A stretch of DNA of 64,000 nt from Bradyrhizobium sp. Ec3.3 (GCF_000472925.1 NZ_AXAS01000031.1:60019-124018); one strand, 5' to 3'. Positions 20,183-29,892 are shown, counted from the first letter of the stretch. Numbers and translations: made by a program. The notes: a model not told the origin generated them from the letters alone.

Positions 20183-21721
20183 TCACGCCAGCTGGCGCAC
20201 ATCCTCCGCGAGTGCGCGGTAGGAGAGGGCCTCGGCGAGATGCAGCCGGCCGATCGTCTCAGTGTTGTCGAGGTCGGCCAGCGTGCGCGCCACCCGCAGC
20301 ACGCGGTGATAGCCGCGCGCCGACAGCCGCATGGTCTCGGCGGCATCGCGCAAGAGCTTCTGGCCCTGCGCGTCGGGCTTTGCGATTTCTTCCAGCACAG
20401 CGGCCGGCGCCTCGGCATTGGTACGCACATTCGGCAATCCCGCGGCCTGATAACGCGCGAGCTGAATGCCACGCGCAGCGGCGACGCGCGCGGCGACTTC
20501 GGCGGAGCCTTCCGCCGGCGGCGGCAGGATCAGGTCGGCCGCCGTCACCGCCGGCACCTCGATGCGCAGATCGATGCGGTCCATCAGGGGACCGGAGATG
20601 CGCGCCTGGTAGTCCGCCGTGCAGCGATCGATGCGACCGCGCTTGCAGGCGTAGCCGGGCTCGAACGCGTTGCCGCAGCGGCACGGATTCATCGCCGCGA
20701 CCAGCATGAAGCGGGCAGGGTAGGTGACGCGGTGATTGGCGCGCGACACCGAGACCTCGCCGTTCTCCAGCGGCTGGCGCAGCGAATCCAGCACGCGCGG
20801 ATCGAACTCCGGAAGCTCGTCGAGAAACAGCACGCCCTGATGCGCGAGCGAGATCTCGCCGGGTTTTGCCCGCATGCCGCCGCCGGTCAGCGCGGCCATG
20901 CTGGCGGAATGATGCGGCGAGCGGAACGGCCGCCGCGAGGTCAGCGCGCCGCCTTGGATTTCGCCGGCGACCGAGGCGATCATCGAGACTTCCAGAAGTT
21001 CGCCCGGCGACAGCGGCGGCAGGATCGAGGGCAGGCGCGCGGCCAGCATCGACTTGCCGGCGCCCGGTGCGCCGATCATCAGCAGATGATGTCCGCCGGC
21101 CGCCGCGATCTCCAGCGCGCGCTTGGCGCTTTCCTGGCCCTTGATGTCGCGCAGATCGAGCGGGGAGGCGGCCGCTTCATGCACCTTCGGCGAAGGCCGC
21201 GACAGCACCTGCGTGCCCTTGAAGTGGTTGGCGATCTGGATCAGCGAGCTGGCGGCGATGATCTGAATGTCCGGGCTCGCCCAGGCCGCTTCCGAGCCGC
21301 AGGCTGCCGGGCAGATCAGCCCTTCCTCGCGGGCATTGGCGCCGATCGCGGCCGGCAGCACGCCGGCGACCGGCGCGATCGAGCCGTCGAGGCCGAGCTC
21401 GCCGAGCACCGTGAAGCCGGTGAGCGCATCCGGCGGGATGGCGCCGATCGCCGCCATCAGCCCGAGCGCAATCGGCAGGTCGTAATGGCTGCCTTCCTTC
21501 GGCAGGTCGGCCGGCGCCAGATTGACGATGATCCGCCGCGCCGGCAGCGCCAGCCCCGAGGCGATCAGCGCCGAGCGCACCCGTTCGCGCGCCTCCGAAA
21601 CCGCCTTGTCCGGAAGACCGACAATGGCAAAGGCCGGCAGGCCAGGGGCGACCTGCACCTGCACGTCGACCGCACGGGCCTCGATCCCCTCAAAGGCGAC
21701 GGTAGAAACCCGCTGAACCAT
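20183..21721 (-). CDS. comM: ComM/YifB-type Mg-chelatase-like AAA+ ATPase
   Basis: 512 residues from ATG 21721. An N-terminal ChlI-type fold (AIVGLPDKAVSEARERVRSAL) is followed by the AAA+ core with Walker A GAPGAGKS and Walker B VLFLDELPEF, sensor region MNPCRCG, and the C-terminal ChlI domain. ComM is a hexameric helicase that promotes branch migration during integration of incoming DNA in natural transformation. The long cysteine-containing extension from 21799 is not supported. Confidence 0.93.
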   Translation of the reverse strand: MVQRVSTVAFEGIEARAVDVQVQVAPGLPAFAIVGLPDKAVSEARERVRSALIASGLALPARRIIVNLAPADLPKEGSHYDLPIALGLMAAIGAIPPDALTGFTVLGELGLDGSIAPVAGVLPAAIGANAREEGLICPAACGSEAAWASPDIQIIAASSLIQIANHFKGTQVLSRPSPKVHEAAASPLDLRDIKGQESAKRALEIAAAGGHHLLMIGAPGAGKSMLAARLPSILPPLSPGELLEVSMIASVAGEIQGGALTSRRPFRSPHHSASMAALTGGGMRAKPGEISLAHQGVLFLDELPEFDPRVLDSLRQPLENGEVSVSRANHRVTYPARFMLVAAMNPCRCGNAFEPGYACKRGRIDRCTADYQARISGPLMDRIDLRIEVPAVTAADLILPPPAEGSAEVAARVAAARGIQLARYQAAGLPNVRTNAEAPAAVLEEIAKPDAQGQKLLRDAAETMRLSARGYHRVLRVARTLADLDNTETIGRLHLAEALSYRALAEDVRQLA

Positions 21722-21952
21722 GCTCGAACCAGCCTGCCCCTCTTGCACAATCGAGGGTAGCAGGCGGCCGTTTGTCTGGCAAGAACAAGACGGGAACATC
21801 TATCCCGCCCTCCAGGCACGTCCTAACGAGGCGTAAACGGGACGGGGACAGTAAGCCTCGAATGCGAGCCGATCCGCTCAGCACATCCCAACGAATGTTC
21901 GCTACCTGTAGAGGCGCGGGATGGGCCGTGATCTAACAAGTGAATAATCGAG

Positions 21953-22198
21953 ATGCTTGCAAATCGCCGGAGAAGCGAACGTCGGGTGTGCAGTCGGCTT
22001 GCCAAGATACATTTTGGCGCGGGGTCGCTGCCGAGGGACTGCACGATCACGGATATTTCCGATGGCGGTGTGAAAGTGGTGGCGGAGTTCCTGGAAGTGC
22101 CGCCGCAGTTCACCATCATCTTCGCGCCGGACTATTCTCGCCAGTGCCAGCTCCGCTGGCGCATCGGCTGCGAATTCGGCGCCGAATTCATCGACTAG
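21953..22198 (+). CDS. PilZ domain protein
   Basis: 81 residues made up of one PilZ domain. RRRSERR near the N-terminus supplies the arginines and DISDGGVKV the (D/N)xSxxG motif that bind cyclic-di-GMP. Stand-alone PilZ proteins act as small c-di-GMP adaptors. The neighbouring tadD and cpa genes make a role in surface attachment conceivable, but that is inference. The stop codon is followed directly by repeat copy A3. Confidence 0.88.
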   Translation: MLANRRRSERRVCSRLAKIHFGAGSLPRDCTITDISDGGVKVVAEFLEVPPQFTIIFAPDYSRQCQLRWRIGCEFGAEFID

Positions 22199-22294
22199 AG
22201 CCTGATCCGGACCCGAAGGGCCGCGTTAGCGCAAAGTGTGAAGCGGTTTTCCCTCGCGACAAACGCGGAACGCGTTTGCGCGGAGATCGTGCTC
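22198..22294. repeat. GAGCATGATCC palindromic element, copy A3 (both modules long)
   Basis: Outer arms GAGCCTGATCCGG and GGAGATCGTGCTC, each with one substitution relative to the other copies. It carries both the GCCGCGTTAGCGCAAAGTG block (shared with A2) and the CTCGCGACAAACGCGG...CGCGTTTGCGCGG block (shared with A1 and A4). Located between the PilZ gene and tadD. Confidence 0.85.
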
Positions 22295-22388
22295 AAACAA
22301 TAAGACCGCACGAGGCGACGCTCCTTAACCGGAATTTAGCGTTAATCGGGAAAGCATCTCTGATCAGTCGCCGACGGTAGATCAGAGC

Positions 22389-23156
22389 ATGTCCCTGCGT
22401 TCGTCCCTTGTCTCTTCTCCGGCGCGATTGCTGCTCTCCGCGCTTCTCGCGCTCGGGCTTTGCGGTTGTCAGACCACCGGGCTCGAGGACGTCACCGGCG
22501 CGCTCGGCATCAGGTCGGAAACGACCCGTGAGGCCAAGCCTGATATGGACGCCTTGCGCGAGCGCTACCGGGCCACGCCAGGCGATCCCGAGATCGCGTT
22601 GCAATACGGCAAGGCGCTGCGCGAGAACGGCCAGCGCTCGCAGGCCGTCGCCGTGCTCGAGCAGGCCGTGCTCACCCACTCCAACAACAGGCCGCTGCTT
22701 GCGGCTTATGGCCGCGCTCTCGCCGACAACGGCAATTTCCAGCAGGCCTTCGATGTCCTGAGCCGCGCGCATACGCCGGAGGATCCCGACTGGCACATCC
22801 TGTCGGCGCAGGGCACGGTGCTCGATCAACTCGGCCGCAACGAGGAGGCGCAGCAATATTACGGCAGCGCCCTGAAGATCGTGCCGGACGAGCCGTCGGT
22901 GCTGTCCAATCTCGGCCTGTCCTACGTGCTCCAGAACAATCTGCCCAAGGCGGAGGAAACGCTGCGCCGCGCCTATGAGCGAGCGCCGCAGGATGCGCGC
23001 GTGCGGGCCAATCTCGCGCTCGTGGTCGCACTGGAGGGCCGCCAGGCCGAGGCCGAGGGCATCGTGAAGGCTGATCTGCCGCCGGACGAGGCCCAGGCCA
23101 AGGTCACGGCGCTAAGGCAGCTCCTCACCAAGAAGCAGCAGAGGGCGGAGAAGTAG
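22389..23156 (+). CDS. tadD: Tad pilus assembly lipoprotein TadD (TPR)
   Basis: 255 residues. Signal peptide with lipobox LCGC (Cys27), then about five tetratricopeptide repeats from residue 60 (for example QYGKALRENGQRSQAVAVLEQA is one helix pair, and LSNLGLSYVLQNNLPKAEETL another). TadD is the pilotin-like lipoprotein of the Tad/Flp pilus that helps the secretin. It converges on cpaE, cpaD and cpaC, which belong to the same system. Confidence 0.88.
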   Translation: MSLRSSLVSSPARLLLSALLALGLCGCQTTGLEDVTGALGIRSETTREAKPDMDALRERYRATPGDPEIALQYGKALRENGQRSQAVAVLEQAVLTHSNNRPLLAAYGRALADNGNFQQAFDVLSRAHTPEDPDWHILSAQGTVLDQLGRNEEAQQYYGSALKIVPDEPSVLSNLGLSYVLQNNLPKAEETLRRAYERAPQDARVRANLALVVALEGRQAEAEGIVKADLPPDEAQAKVTALRQLLTKKQQRAEK

Positions 23157-23220
23157 CTGCCGCCCGCGACAGGCCAGGCTAGGGCATGATGAGTGCACCG
23201 TGTCAGCCGGCGAACTCGGA

Positions 23221-23245
23221 TCACCTCTCCCGTAGGGAGAGGTGA
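23221..23245. terminator. Perfect 11-bp hairpin between convergent tadD and cpaE
   Basis: TCACCTCTCCC, a GTA loop and GGGAGAGGTGA form a perfect hairpin. The arms are those of the family E elements, as a minimal solitary version. It is placed to end transcription from both sides. Confidence 0.7.
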
Positions 23246-23282
23246 GTATCGAGGCGCCGGACGGATCTGATCTTGTCAGAGC

Positions 23283-24578
23283 TTACGACGCCTTGCGGTG
23301 CGGCGCGGATTCGCGCTTCGGCTTGCCCTTCAGCTTCTTCAGCAGCGGCGCCAGCAGCGACTGCCTCGGTTTCTTGACCTCGCCGCGCCCGGCAAGCCGG
23401 TTGGCGAGGTTCTGGAACGTCTCGGCGGTGCGGTGGCTCTTGGAGACCTCCGCGATCATCTGGCCGTTATTGGCGGCCGTCGAGAACAGCTTCGAATCGA
23501 AGGGAATGACCGCGACCGGCTGGCTTTCCATGGTCTTGGCGAAGGCCTTGACCTCGATCTCCGCGCGCTTGTGCATGCCGACCTGGTTGAGGCAGTAGAG
23601 CGGCGGCCGATCGTTGGGCCGCGCGGCCTTCAGCACGCTCAGCATGTTCTTGGTGTTGCGTAAGTTGGCGAGATCAGGCTCGGCCACGATCACGATGTCG
23701 TCGGCGTTGATCAGCGCGCGGCGCGTCCAGCCCGACCATTGATGGGGCACGTCGAGCACGATGCAGGGCGTGGTCATGCGCAGCGTGTCGAAGACCGCAT
23801 CGAAGGCTTCGGCGCCGAAATCATAGACGCGGTCGAGCGTGGCGGGTGCTGCCAGCAGGCTGAGACGCTCGGTGCATTTGGCGAGCAGGCGCTCCATCAG
23901 CGCGGTGTCGGGGCGCTCCTGCGTCAGCACCGCGTTGGCGATGCCCTGCACCGGATCCTGGTTGTAGTCGAGGCTCGCGGTCCCGAAGGCGAGATCGAGA
24001 TCGATCACGACCGAATCGAGCGCCAGATCGCGCGCGATGGTCCAGGCGACGTTGTGCGCGATCGTGGATGCACCGACGCCGCCCTTGGCGCCGACCACCG
24101 CGATGACGCGGCCGGTGATGATGGCTTCCGAGGCCGAGAACAGGCTGCAGATCGAGCGCACCACGTCGATGGTCTCGACCGGCCCGATCACGTAGTCGTT
24201 GACGCCGCGGCGCACCAGCTCGCGATAGGGCGCCTCGTCGCTGGGATTGCCGATCACGACCACGCGGGTGCCGGGATCGCAGACGCCGGCGAGGTCGTCG
24301 AGCCCTTCGAGGATGTCGCGCGTGCCGTCGGATTCGATCACGATCACGTTCGGCGTCGGCATCGTGCTGTAGGCCTCGACCGCCGCAGCAAGCCCACCTT
24401 CCTTGACGGTCAGATGCGCCTTCGCAAGCCGGCGGTCCTGGCCGGCCGCGGTGATCGCGTCATAGGTCTGCTCGGTCTCGCAAAACGCCTGCACCGAGAC
24501 CCGCGGGACCGGCGCAATGTGTTCGTCGGGGTGCTGCGGATCGTCGGCGTCGTCTTCGTAGTGGGCGCTCATTGTCAT
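23283..24578 (-). CDS. cpaE: Pilus assembly ATPase CpaE/TadZ
   Basis: 431 residues. A degenerate receiver-like region (about 75-150) precedes a MinD/ParA-type ATPase with the deviant Walker A KGGVGAST at 165-172 and DLDLAFGTAS after it. CpaE/TadZ localises Tad pilus machinery to the cell pole. The ATG at 24578 overlaps the cpaD stop (ATGA). The longer frame upstream runs antisense-like through cpaD and is rejected. The C-terminus is basic (KKLKGKPKRES). Confidence 0.92.
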   Translation of the reverse strand: MTMSAHYEDDADDPQHPDEHIAPVPRVSVQAFCETEQTYDAITAAGQDRRLAKAHLTVKEGGLAAAVEAYSTMPTPNVIVIESDGTRDILEGLDDLAGVCDPGTRVVVIGNPSDEAPYRELVRRGVNDYVIGPVETIDVVRSICSLFSASEAIITGRVIAVVGAKGGVGASTIAHNVAWTIARDLALDSVVIDLDLAFGTASLDYNQDPVQGIANAVLTQERPDTALMERLLAKCTERLSLLAAPATLDRVYDFGAEAFDAVFDTLRMTTPCIVLDVPHQWSGWTRRALINADDIVIVAEPDLANLRNTKNMLSVLKAARPNDRPPLYCLNQVGMHKRAEIEVKAFAKTMESQPVAVIPFDSKLFSTAANNGQMIAEVSKSHRTAETFQNLANRLAGRGEVKKPRQSLLAPLLKKLKGKPKRESAPHRKAS

Positions 24579-25309
24579 TTGCCCGTGTCGCTGAGTTTGG
24601 CCTTGTCGGCGTCGGGATAGGTCGTCGAGGTCGGCATGCCCTTGCGGTACTTTTCGAACGCGATCGCGCGCCGCTCTGCATAGGCAGGCGTTTCGGCGCG
24701 CGGCTGCTCGAGATCGGCGGGGTTGTCGATCATCGCCGCGAGGTTGCGCTGCGTCGCGCAGCCGAGGTTGAAGTACGGCCTGTTCTCGTTGTAGCCGGGG
24801 TCGAAGATCGACGGCCCGGTATCCTCCGGCCACAGCCCGCAGGGACCTGCGACCGCGGCGATCTTCGAATAGCTCAGCCGGATGGTCGGCAGCAGGGCGG
24901 CATCCTCGGGGCGATAGGGGCGCTGCACGATGCCGCGCGCGGGCACGCCGCCGGCCGCCAGCACCGAGCGGATTTCGTGGTAGGTCGCAGCCGCAGCGCG
25001 GGCGTTCTTGGTGTCGACGGGCACGTCGACCACGACGGCGCCGGTGCCTTCATGCGCCCAGTCCCGCGCGATGCCCATGACGTCGGCGCGCTGCGCTTCT
25101 GACAGGCCGCCGCGGGCCTGGCCGACGAAGATCACGATCGAGCGCTTGCCTTCCTGCACCGCGATCGGATGGCGCTGGCGATAGTCGGTCGGCACCGTCT
25201 GGGTGACGACCTCCTCGGTGGTGTTGCATGCACCGAGCATGACGGAGAGCCCCATCAGCGCGACCGCGAGGCGTAGCTTGTTGCGGCAATCGACCGGTAG
25301 TCTCGTCAT
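24575..25309 (-). CDS. cpaD: Pilus biogenesis lipoprotein CpaD
   Basis: 244 residues with lipobox LGAC (Cys28) and the CpaD family blocks DYRQRHPI, FVGQARGGLS and NLGCATQRNLAAMIDNPADL. It is a periplasmic outer-membrane-associated component of the Tad secretion channel. It follows cpaC after 35 bases and is coupled to cpaE. Confidence 0.93.
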   Translation of the reverse strand: MTRLPVDCRNKLRLAVALMGLSVMLGACNTTEEVVTQTVPTDYRQRHPIAVQEGKRSIVIFVGQARGGLSEAQRADVMGIARDWAHEGTGAVVVDVPVDTKNARAAAATYHEIRSVLAAGGVPARGIVQRPYRPEDAALLPTIRLSYSKIAAVAGPCGLWPEDTGPSIFDPGYNENRPYFNLGCATQRNLAAMIDNPADLEQPRAETPAYAERRAIAFEKYRKGMPTSTTYPDADKAKLSDTGK

Positions 25310-25344
25310 CGCTTCATCCCCCTCGTGTTGAAGCTTCGTTCGTC

Positions 25345-26856
25345 TCAGTCGATGATGAAGCCGAAATCGCCCTGGTAGCCGGTGACGGGATCGATGTGGC
25401 GTGCGATGCCGTAGAGACGGTTCATGCGGCCGAGCAGCGCGGATTGCGAATCCGATGGCGGCGCAAATCCGTCATTGGGCCGGGACAGTTCCTTCTGCGC
25501 GACCGCGCGCACGACATAGGGCGTCACGATCACCATCAGCTCGGTTTCGTTGTTCACGTAATCCTGGCTGCGGAACAGCTGGCCAAGCACCGGGATCTGG
25601 TCGAAGCCGGGCAGGCCGTTGATCGCCTGCTTGGTCTGTTGCTGGATCAGGCCGGCCATCGCCATCGAGCCGCCCGACGGAATCTCGAGCGTGGTCTCGG
25701 CGCGGCGGGTCTGGATCGAGGGGATCGTGACGGAGCTCGTGGAGTTCGAGGAGATGTTCTGCGAGACGGTGATTGAGTTGGTATTCGACAGCTCCGAGAC
25801 CTCGGTCATCACACGCAGGCTGATGCGGCCCTCGCTCAGCACCACCGGTGTGAAGTTCAGGGAGATGCCGAACTTCTTGTAGGAGATCTGCGTGGTGCAG
25901 ACGTGCGTGACGGGATCGCAGGCATAGCCTCCCGGAATCGGAAATTCGCCGCCTGCGATGAAGGTTGCCGATTCGCCCGAGATCGCGGTCAGATTCGGCT
26001 CGGCCAGCGTCTTCACGACACCGGCGCTTTCCATGGCGCGGATGGTTGCGGCGACCGTGACCGAGCCCTTGGAGAGAGCGCCCAGCCCAAGCCCGTTGTT
26101 ACTGACCAGCGGCCCGCCACTTACGGAGAACGGGTTGGAATTGTTGAAGCTCACGACCGCCGTGCCGGCATTCAGGCTGGCGCTGAGGTCGACGCCCATC
26201 TGCTTGATGATGTCGCGGCGCATCTCGGCGACCACGACCTTCAGCATCACCTGGTCGCGACCGCGCACGACGATGTTGTTGACGACCTTGTCGGCGCCGC
26301 CGACAAGTTTCGAGGCGACGTCGCCGGCCTGCTGCGCTTCGACCGGGCTCGACACCGAGCCGGTCAGCATGACGCCGTCACCGACGCCTTCGATCTGGAC
26401 GCCCGGCATCGACTGCCGGAGCGCGGCGCGCACGCCGTTGAGGTCGCGCTTCACCGCGATGTCGTAGGCGGCGACCTGCTGGCCGTCGGCCGAAAAGAAC
26501 ACGACGTTGGTCTGCCCGACCGCGCCGCCGATGATATAGGCGCGCTGTGCTGAGCGGATCACGGCGTTGGCGATCTTGGGATCTGCGACCAGCACGTCCT
26601 TCACCTCGCGCGGCAGGTCGATCACCACCGACTTGCCGACGCCGAGCGCGAGGAAGCGGGTCCTGGCCGGAGCGATCGTTGCGACCGGTGACACGCCGAG
26701 ATCAGGCGCCTGCACCGGGGTCTGGTTGCCGACCGGTGCGTCCGCCGCGATCGCCGGTGCTGCGGCGAGGCCCAGCATCAGCATGATCCCCATCCCGAAA
26801 GAACGCGCGCCATTCCCCCGAATGCGCACCGCGTTCCGATACTCCCCACTCATCAT
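25345..26856 (-). CDS. cpaC: Pilus secretin CpaC
   Basis: 503 residues. Signal peptide to about residue 38, an N-terminal secretin domain (FLALGVGKSVVIDLPREVKDVLVADP), a BON-like segment (SVSSPVEAQQAGDVA) and the C-terminal secretin pore with AEPNLTAISG, GGEFPIPG and the closing IPVLGQLFRSQ. It forms the outer-membrane channel of the Tad pilus. Upstream there is no cpaB, prepilin peptidase or pilin in this window. Confidence 0.94.
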   Translation of the reverse strand: MMSGEYRNAVRIRGNGARSFGMGIMLMLGLAAAPAIAADAPVGNQTPVQAPDLGVSPVATIAPARTRFLALGVGKSVVIDLPREVKDVLVADPKIANAVIRSAQRAYIIGGAVGQTNVVFFSADGQQVAAYDIAVKRDLNGVRAALRQSMPGVQIEGVGDGVMLTGSVSSPVEAQQAGDVASKLVGGADKVVNNIVVRGRDQVMLKVVVAEMRRDIIKQMGVDLSASLNAGTAVVSFNNSNPFSVSGGPLVSNNGLGLGALSKGSVTVAATIRAMESAGVVKTLAEPNLTAISGESATFIAGGEFPIPGGYACDPVTHVCTTQISYKKFGISLNFTPVVLSEGRISLRVMTEVSELSNTNSITVSQNISSNSTSSVTIPSIQTRRAETTLEIPSGGSMAMAGLIQQQTKQAINGLPGFDQIPVLGQLFRSQDYVNNETELMVIVTPYVVRAVAQKELSRPNDGFAPPSDSQSALLGRMNRLYGIARHIDPVTGYQGDFGFIID

Positions 26857-27337
26857 CCCCGGGTATCCCCATCACTTACGCGGGCACTCGAACCGCACGT
26901 GGCGGGTTCCCTCGTCGTCGATGAGTAGGCAGTAAAAGTATAAGTGGTGTTGCGAGGCCGAATCTGATCGCCGGTCACGCAGCGAGTTTTGGCTGCATGG
27001 TGAACGCCGCGTTATTCGGAATGCGAGAACTCCGTAGATTCACGCACGGGCAAAGGGGTTTTATGTCAGTGCGTGACACGACATGGTGAATGGGTAGTTA
27101 GTTCGCGACGCGAATGCCTGTAGCGACGGAGCGAGCGCTTCATCCGCAATGTCGTCCTGGCCTTCGCGGGGACGACGGAGGAGAGTGAGGCGCGAGCGTG
27201 CTTCAGCGCCGTCATTGCGAGCGCAGCGAAGCAATCCAGAATCCTTCCTCGGAGGGACCCTGGATTGCTTCGCTGCGCTCGCAATGACGTGGAGAGGACG
27301 TCGAGCCGCCGATGCGGCGCGTCCGCGGACCTTGAGG
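26857..27337. other. 481-base gap upstream of cpaC
   Basis: Holds the probable cpaC promoter region and the B2 palindrome at 27211-27288. A segment near 27152-27172 (GTCGTCCTGGCCTTCGCGGG, a degenerate D-type arm) is also present. The stretch 26930-27100 is less GC-rich. I see no coding potential: no pilin or cpaB remnant is recognisable. Confidence 0.5.
27211..27288. repeat. GTCATTGCGAGC inverted-repeat element, family B copy 2
   Basis: Arms GTCATTGCGAGCGCAGCG and CGCTGCGCTCGCAATGAC are perfect inverted repeats of 18 bp, with AAGCAATCCAGAATCC/GGATTGCTT inside. It lies between cpaC and gshB, both on the minus strand. Confidence 0.88.
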
Positions 27338-28282
27338 TTACTTGCTCCGCTTCTTCTCGATCACGTCCCAGATCTTCGCCGCCACGTCCGGCCCGCCGAG
27401 CCGGGAGATCGCGCGGATACCCGTGGGCGAGGTCACGTTGATCTCGGTGAGCCTGTCATTGATCACGTCGAGGCCGACGAACAGCAGGCCGCGTTCGCGC
27501 AGTGCCGGCCCGACCGTTTCGCAGATCTCGCGTTCGCGCGGGGTGAGGTCGGTTGCCTGCGCCGCGCCGCCGCGCACCATGTTGGAGCGGAGGTCGTCGG
27601 GCGCCGGGACGCGATTGACGGCACCGGCGAACTCGCCATTGACCAGGATGATGCGCTTGTCGCCGTGCTTGACCTCGGGAATGAACTGCTGGATCACCCA
27701 GGGCTCCTTGAAGGTCACCGAGAACATGTCGTAGAGCGAGCCGAAATTCATGTCCTGCGGCATCACGCGGAACACCGCGGCGCCGCCATGGCCGTGCAGG
27801 GGCTTCATGACGACGGCGCCGTGCTGCTCGCGGAAGGCGTTGATCTCGTCGAGATCGCGCGAGATCAGGGTCGGCGGCATCAGCTGCGGAAAGTTCATCA
27901 CGAACAGCTTTTCCGGCGCGTTGCGTACGCTCGCGGGATCGTTGACGACCAGCGTCTTCGGATGGATGCACTCCAGGAAATGGGTCGAAGTGATGTAGGC
28001 GAGATCGAACGGTGGATCCTGGCGCAGCAGCACCACGTCAAAGCCGTTCAGCGCCTCGCGCCTGGGCTCGCCGAGGGTGAAGTGATCACCGGGCTCGTCG
28101 CGTACGGTCAGGAGCTGGACAGGCGCGACCAGCTCGTTGCCGACCTGCGACAGCTTGTCGGGTGTATAGTAGGACAGCCCGTGGCCGCGCTTCTGCGCCT
28201 CCAGAAGCAGCGCGAAAGTGGAATCGCCGCGGATGTTGATGCGGGCGATGGGGTCCATCTGGACGGCGACGTTCAGTTTCAT
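27338..28282 (-). CDS. gshB: Glutathione synthetase
   Basis: Joins gamma-glutamylcysteine and glycine with ATP. 314 residues from ATG 28282, preceded by AAAGGCAG. ATP-grasp enzyme: MDPIARINIRGDSTFAL at the start, LRQDPPFDLAYI, VVMKPLHGHGG (ATP-binding lysine and glycine loop) and EINVTSPTGIR at the C-terminus. Preceded by yraN and rsmI in the same direction. Confidence 0.96.
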   Translation of the reverse strand: MKLNVAVQMDPIARINIRGDSTFALLLEAQKRGHGLSYYTPDKLSQVGNELVAPVQLLTVRDEPGDHFTLGEPRREALNGFDVVLLRQDPPFDLAYITSTHFLECIHPKTLVVNDPASVRNAPEKLFVMNFPQLMPPTLISRDLDEINAFREQHGAVVMKPLHGHGGAAVFRVMPQDMNFGSLYDMFSVTFKEPWVIQQFIPEVKHGDKRIILVNGEFAGAVNRVPAPDDLRSNMVRGGAAQATDLTPREREICETVGPALRERGLLFVGLDVINDRLTEINVTSPTGIRAISRLGGPDVAAKIWDVIEKKRSK

Positions 28283-28292
28283 GGGCTGCCTT

Positions 28293-28700
28293 TCAGGTCG
28301 AGGCGTCGAATGCCGCCAACACATGGCGTGGAAGTGACCGCGGCGCAATCAGCATGGCGTCGAATCGCAATTCAAATTCGGCATGCTCGGGATGCGCGGC
28401 GAGCCACCCCTGAGCGGCGTCGATGATGCGCTGCTGCTGGCGCGGCGTCACGGCGAAGGCGGCCTCATCGAGGCTGGCGCGGGCCTTGACCTCGACGAAG
28501 GCGATCAGATTGCGCCGGCGCGCCACGATGTCGATCTCGCCGTGCGGCGTGCGGAAGCGTCGCGCCAGAATGCGATAGCCCTTGGCGATCAGGAAGGCCG
28601 CGGCGCGGCTTTCCGCGGAAATGCCGGTCTGGAACGCGGCGACGCGTTCGGGCGCGGGGACTTTTGGCTCGGCGGGCCGGGCGCCGTCAGTCTTCGCCAT
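28293..28700 (-). CDS. yraN: YraN/UPF0102 nuclease-like protein
   Basis: 135 residues from ATG 28700. The PD-(D/E)XK-like core is visible: GEIDIVARRRNLIAFVEVK contains the acidic residues and lysine spaced as in the Holliday-junction resolvase-like fold. Cellular role unknown. It overlaps the end of rsmI by 14 bases and ends 10 bases before the gshB start, so the three are probably one transcript. Confidence 0.9.
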   Translation of the reverse strand: MAKTDGARPAEPKVPAPERVAAFQTGISAESRAAAFLIAKGYRILARRFRTPHGEIDIVARRRNLIAFVEVKARASLDEAAFAVTPRQQQRIIDAAQGWLAAHPEHAEFELRFDAMLIAPRSLPRHVLAAFDAST

Positions 28701-29652
28701 CGTTGCCCCGTAAATCCTTGCGCAGATTCTTGGCGAGTTCGAGCGCGCGGGCATAGACCTCGCGACGCGGCCGGCCGGAGAGCTCGACCGCATGCGCGAC
28801 CGCGTCCTTGACGCTGCTGGTCGCGAGCTGTTCGCGCAGGAGATCGTCGAGCGCATCCGGCGTCATCTCCTGCGCATCGGCTGCCGGCGGGCCGATCACC
28901 AGCACGAACTCGCCGCGGGTCTCCAGCGCGTCGGCCCGGCCGGCGAGCTCGCCGAGCGAGCTGCGCGAAATCTCCTCGTGCAGCTTCGTGAGCTCGCGGC
29001 AGATCGCGGCTTCGCGATTGCCCATGACCTCGGCGAGATCGGCCAGCGTCTCCTGCACGCGATTGCCGGAATCGAACAGCACCAGGGTCGCATCGATACG
29101 GGCGAGCTCGGTGAGGCGCTTGCGGCGTGCGGTTGATTTGGCGGGCAAGAAGCCTTCGAAGAAGAAGCGGTCGGTCGGCAGCGCGGCGACCGACAGCGCC
29201 GCCAGCACCGAGGACGGGCCGGGGAGCGCGTAGACCGCGTGGCCCGCTCTCGATACCTCGCGCACCAGCTTGAAGCCGGGATCGGAGATCAACGGCGTGC
29301 CGGCATCGGAGACCAGTGCGATCGAGCCGCCCTGGGACAGCGCCTCCAGGATCTTTGGCCGCGCCGCCTCCGCATTGTGCTCGTGATAGGGTTTGAGCTG
29401 CGCCGAGATGCCGTAGCGCTCGGTCAACCGCCGCGTGATCCGGGTGTCCTCGCAGGCAATGATGTCGACGCCGGCGAGCGTCTCGAGTGCCCGCAAGGTG
29501 ATGTCGCCGAGATTGCCGATGGGGGTGGCGACGAGGTAGAGGCCCGGCGCCGCCTTGCTGGCTGAAAAGTGGTGGGTGCCAATGGCAAAACCGCGCGCAG
29601 CGGGTTCCGCCGCACCTTCAGGCGTATTTATCGGGGCGGCTTTTGCGCGCAT
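28687..29652 (-). CDS. rsmI: 16S rRNA (cytidine(1402)-2'-O)-methyltransferase
   Basis: 321 residues. SAM-dependent tetrapyrrole-methylase fold: LYLVATPIGNLGDIT, CEDTRITRRL, SDAGTPLISDPG and GPSSVLAALSVA. It methylates the 2'-OH of C1402 in the ribosomal decoding centre. The rsmI-LpoA-yraN association, known from Enterobacteria, is kept here with rsmI divergent from the lipoprotein gene. Confidence 0.95.
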   Translation of the reverse strand: MRAKAAPINTPEGAAEPAARGFAIGTHHFSASKAAPGLYLVATPIGNLGDITLRALETLAGVDIIACEDTRITRRLTERYGISAQLKPYHEHNAEAARPKILEALSQGGSIALVSDAGTPLISDPGFKLVREVSRAGHAVYALPGPSSVLAALSVAALPTDRFFFEGFLPAKSTARRKRLTELARIDATLVLFDSGNRVQETLADLAEVMGNREAAICRELTKLHEEISRSSLGELAGRADALETRGEFVLVIGPPAADAQEMTPDALDDLLREQLATSSVKDAVAHAVELSGRPRREVYARALELAKNLRKDLRGNDGED

Positions 29653-29892
29653 AATGGATACTTAAAGGGAGAGACGCGCTTGCGCCATATTCGCGGCGAG
29701 AAGCCCGCGTTGGTGCAGCCCGGCAAAATCGGCGGACAGCTTGCCATGATGGAGGGGCGGCCGCGTTAAGCGGTCATTATCCTTTTGTTTTGGTTAACTA
29801 TTTGTCGACAATATGCTGCAATCCGCGTCCTCCCTTGCGGAGGTGAAGTCCTGACCGGGCCTTGGATGGGCTGGTCGTTACGAAGAGCTGCC

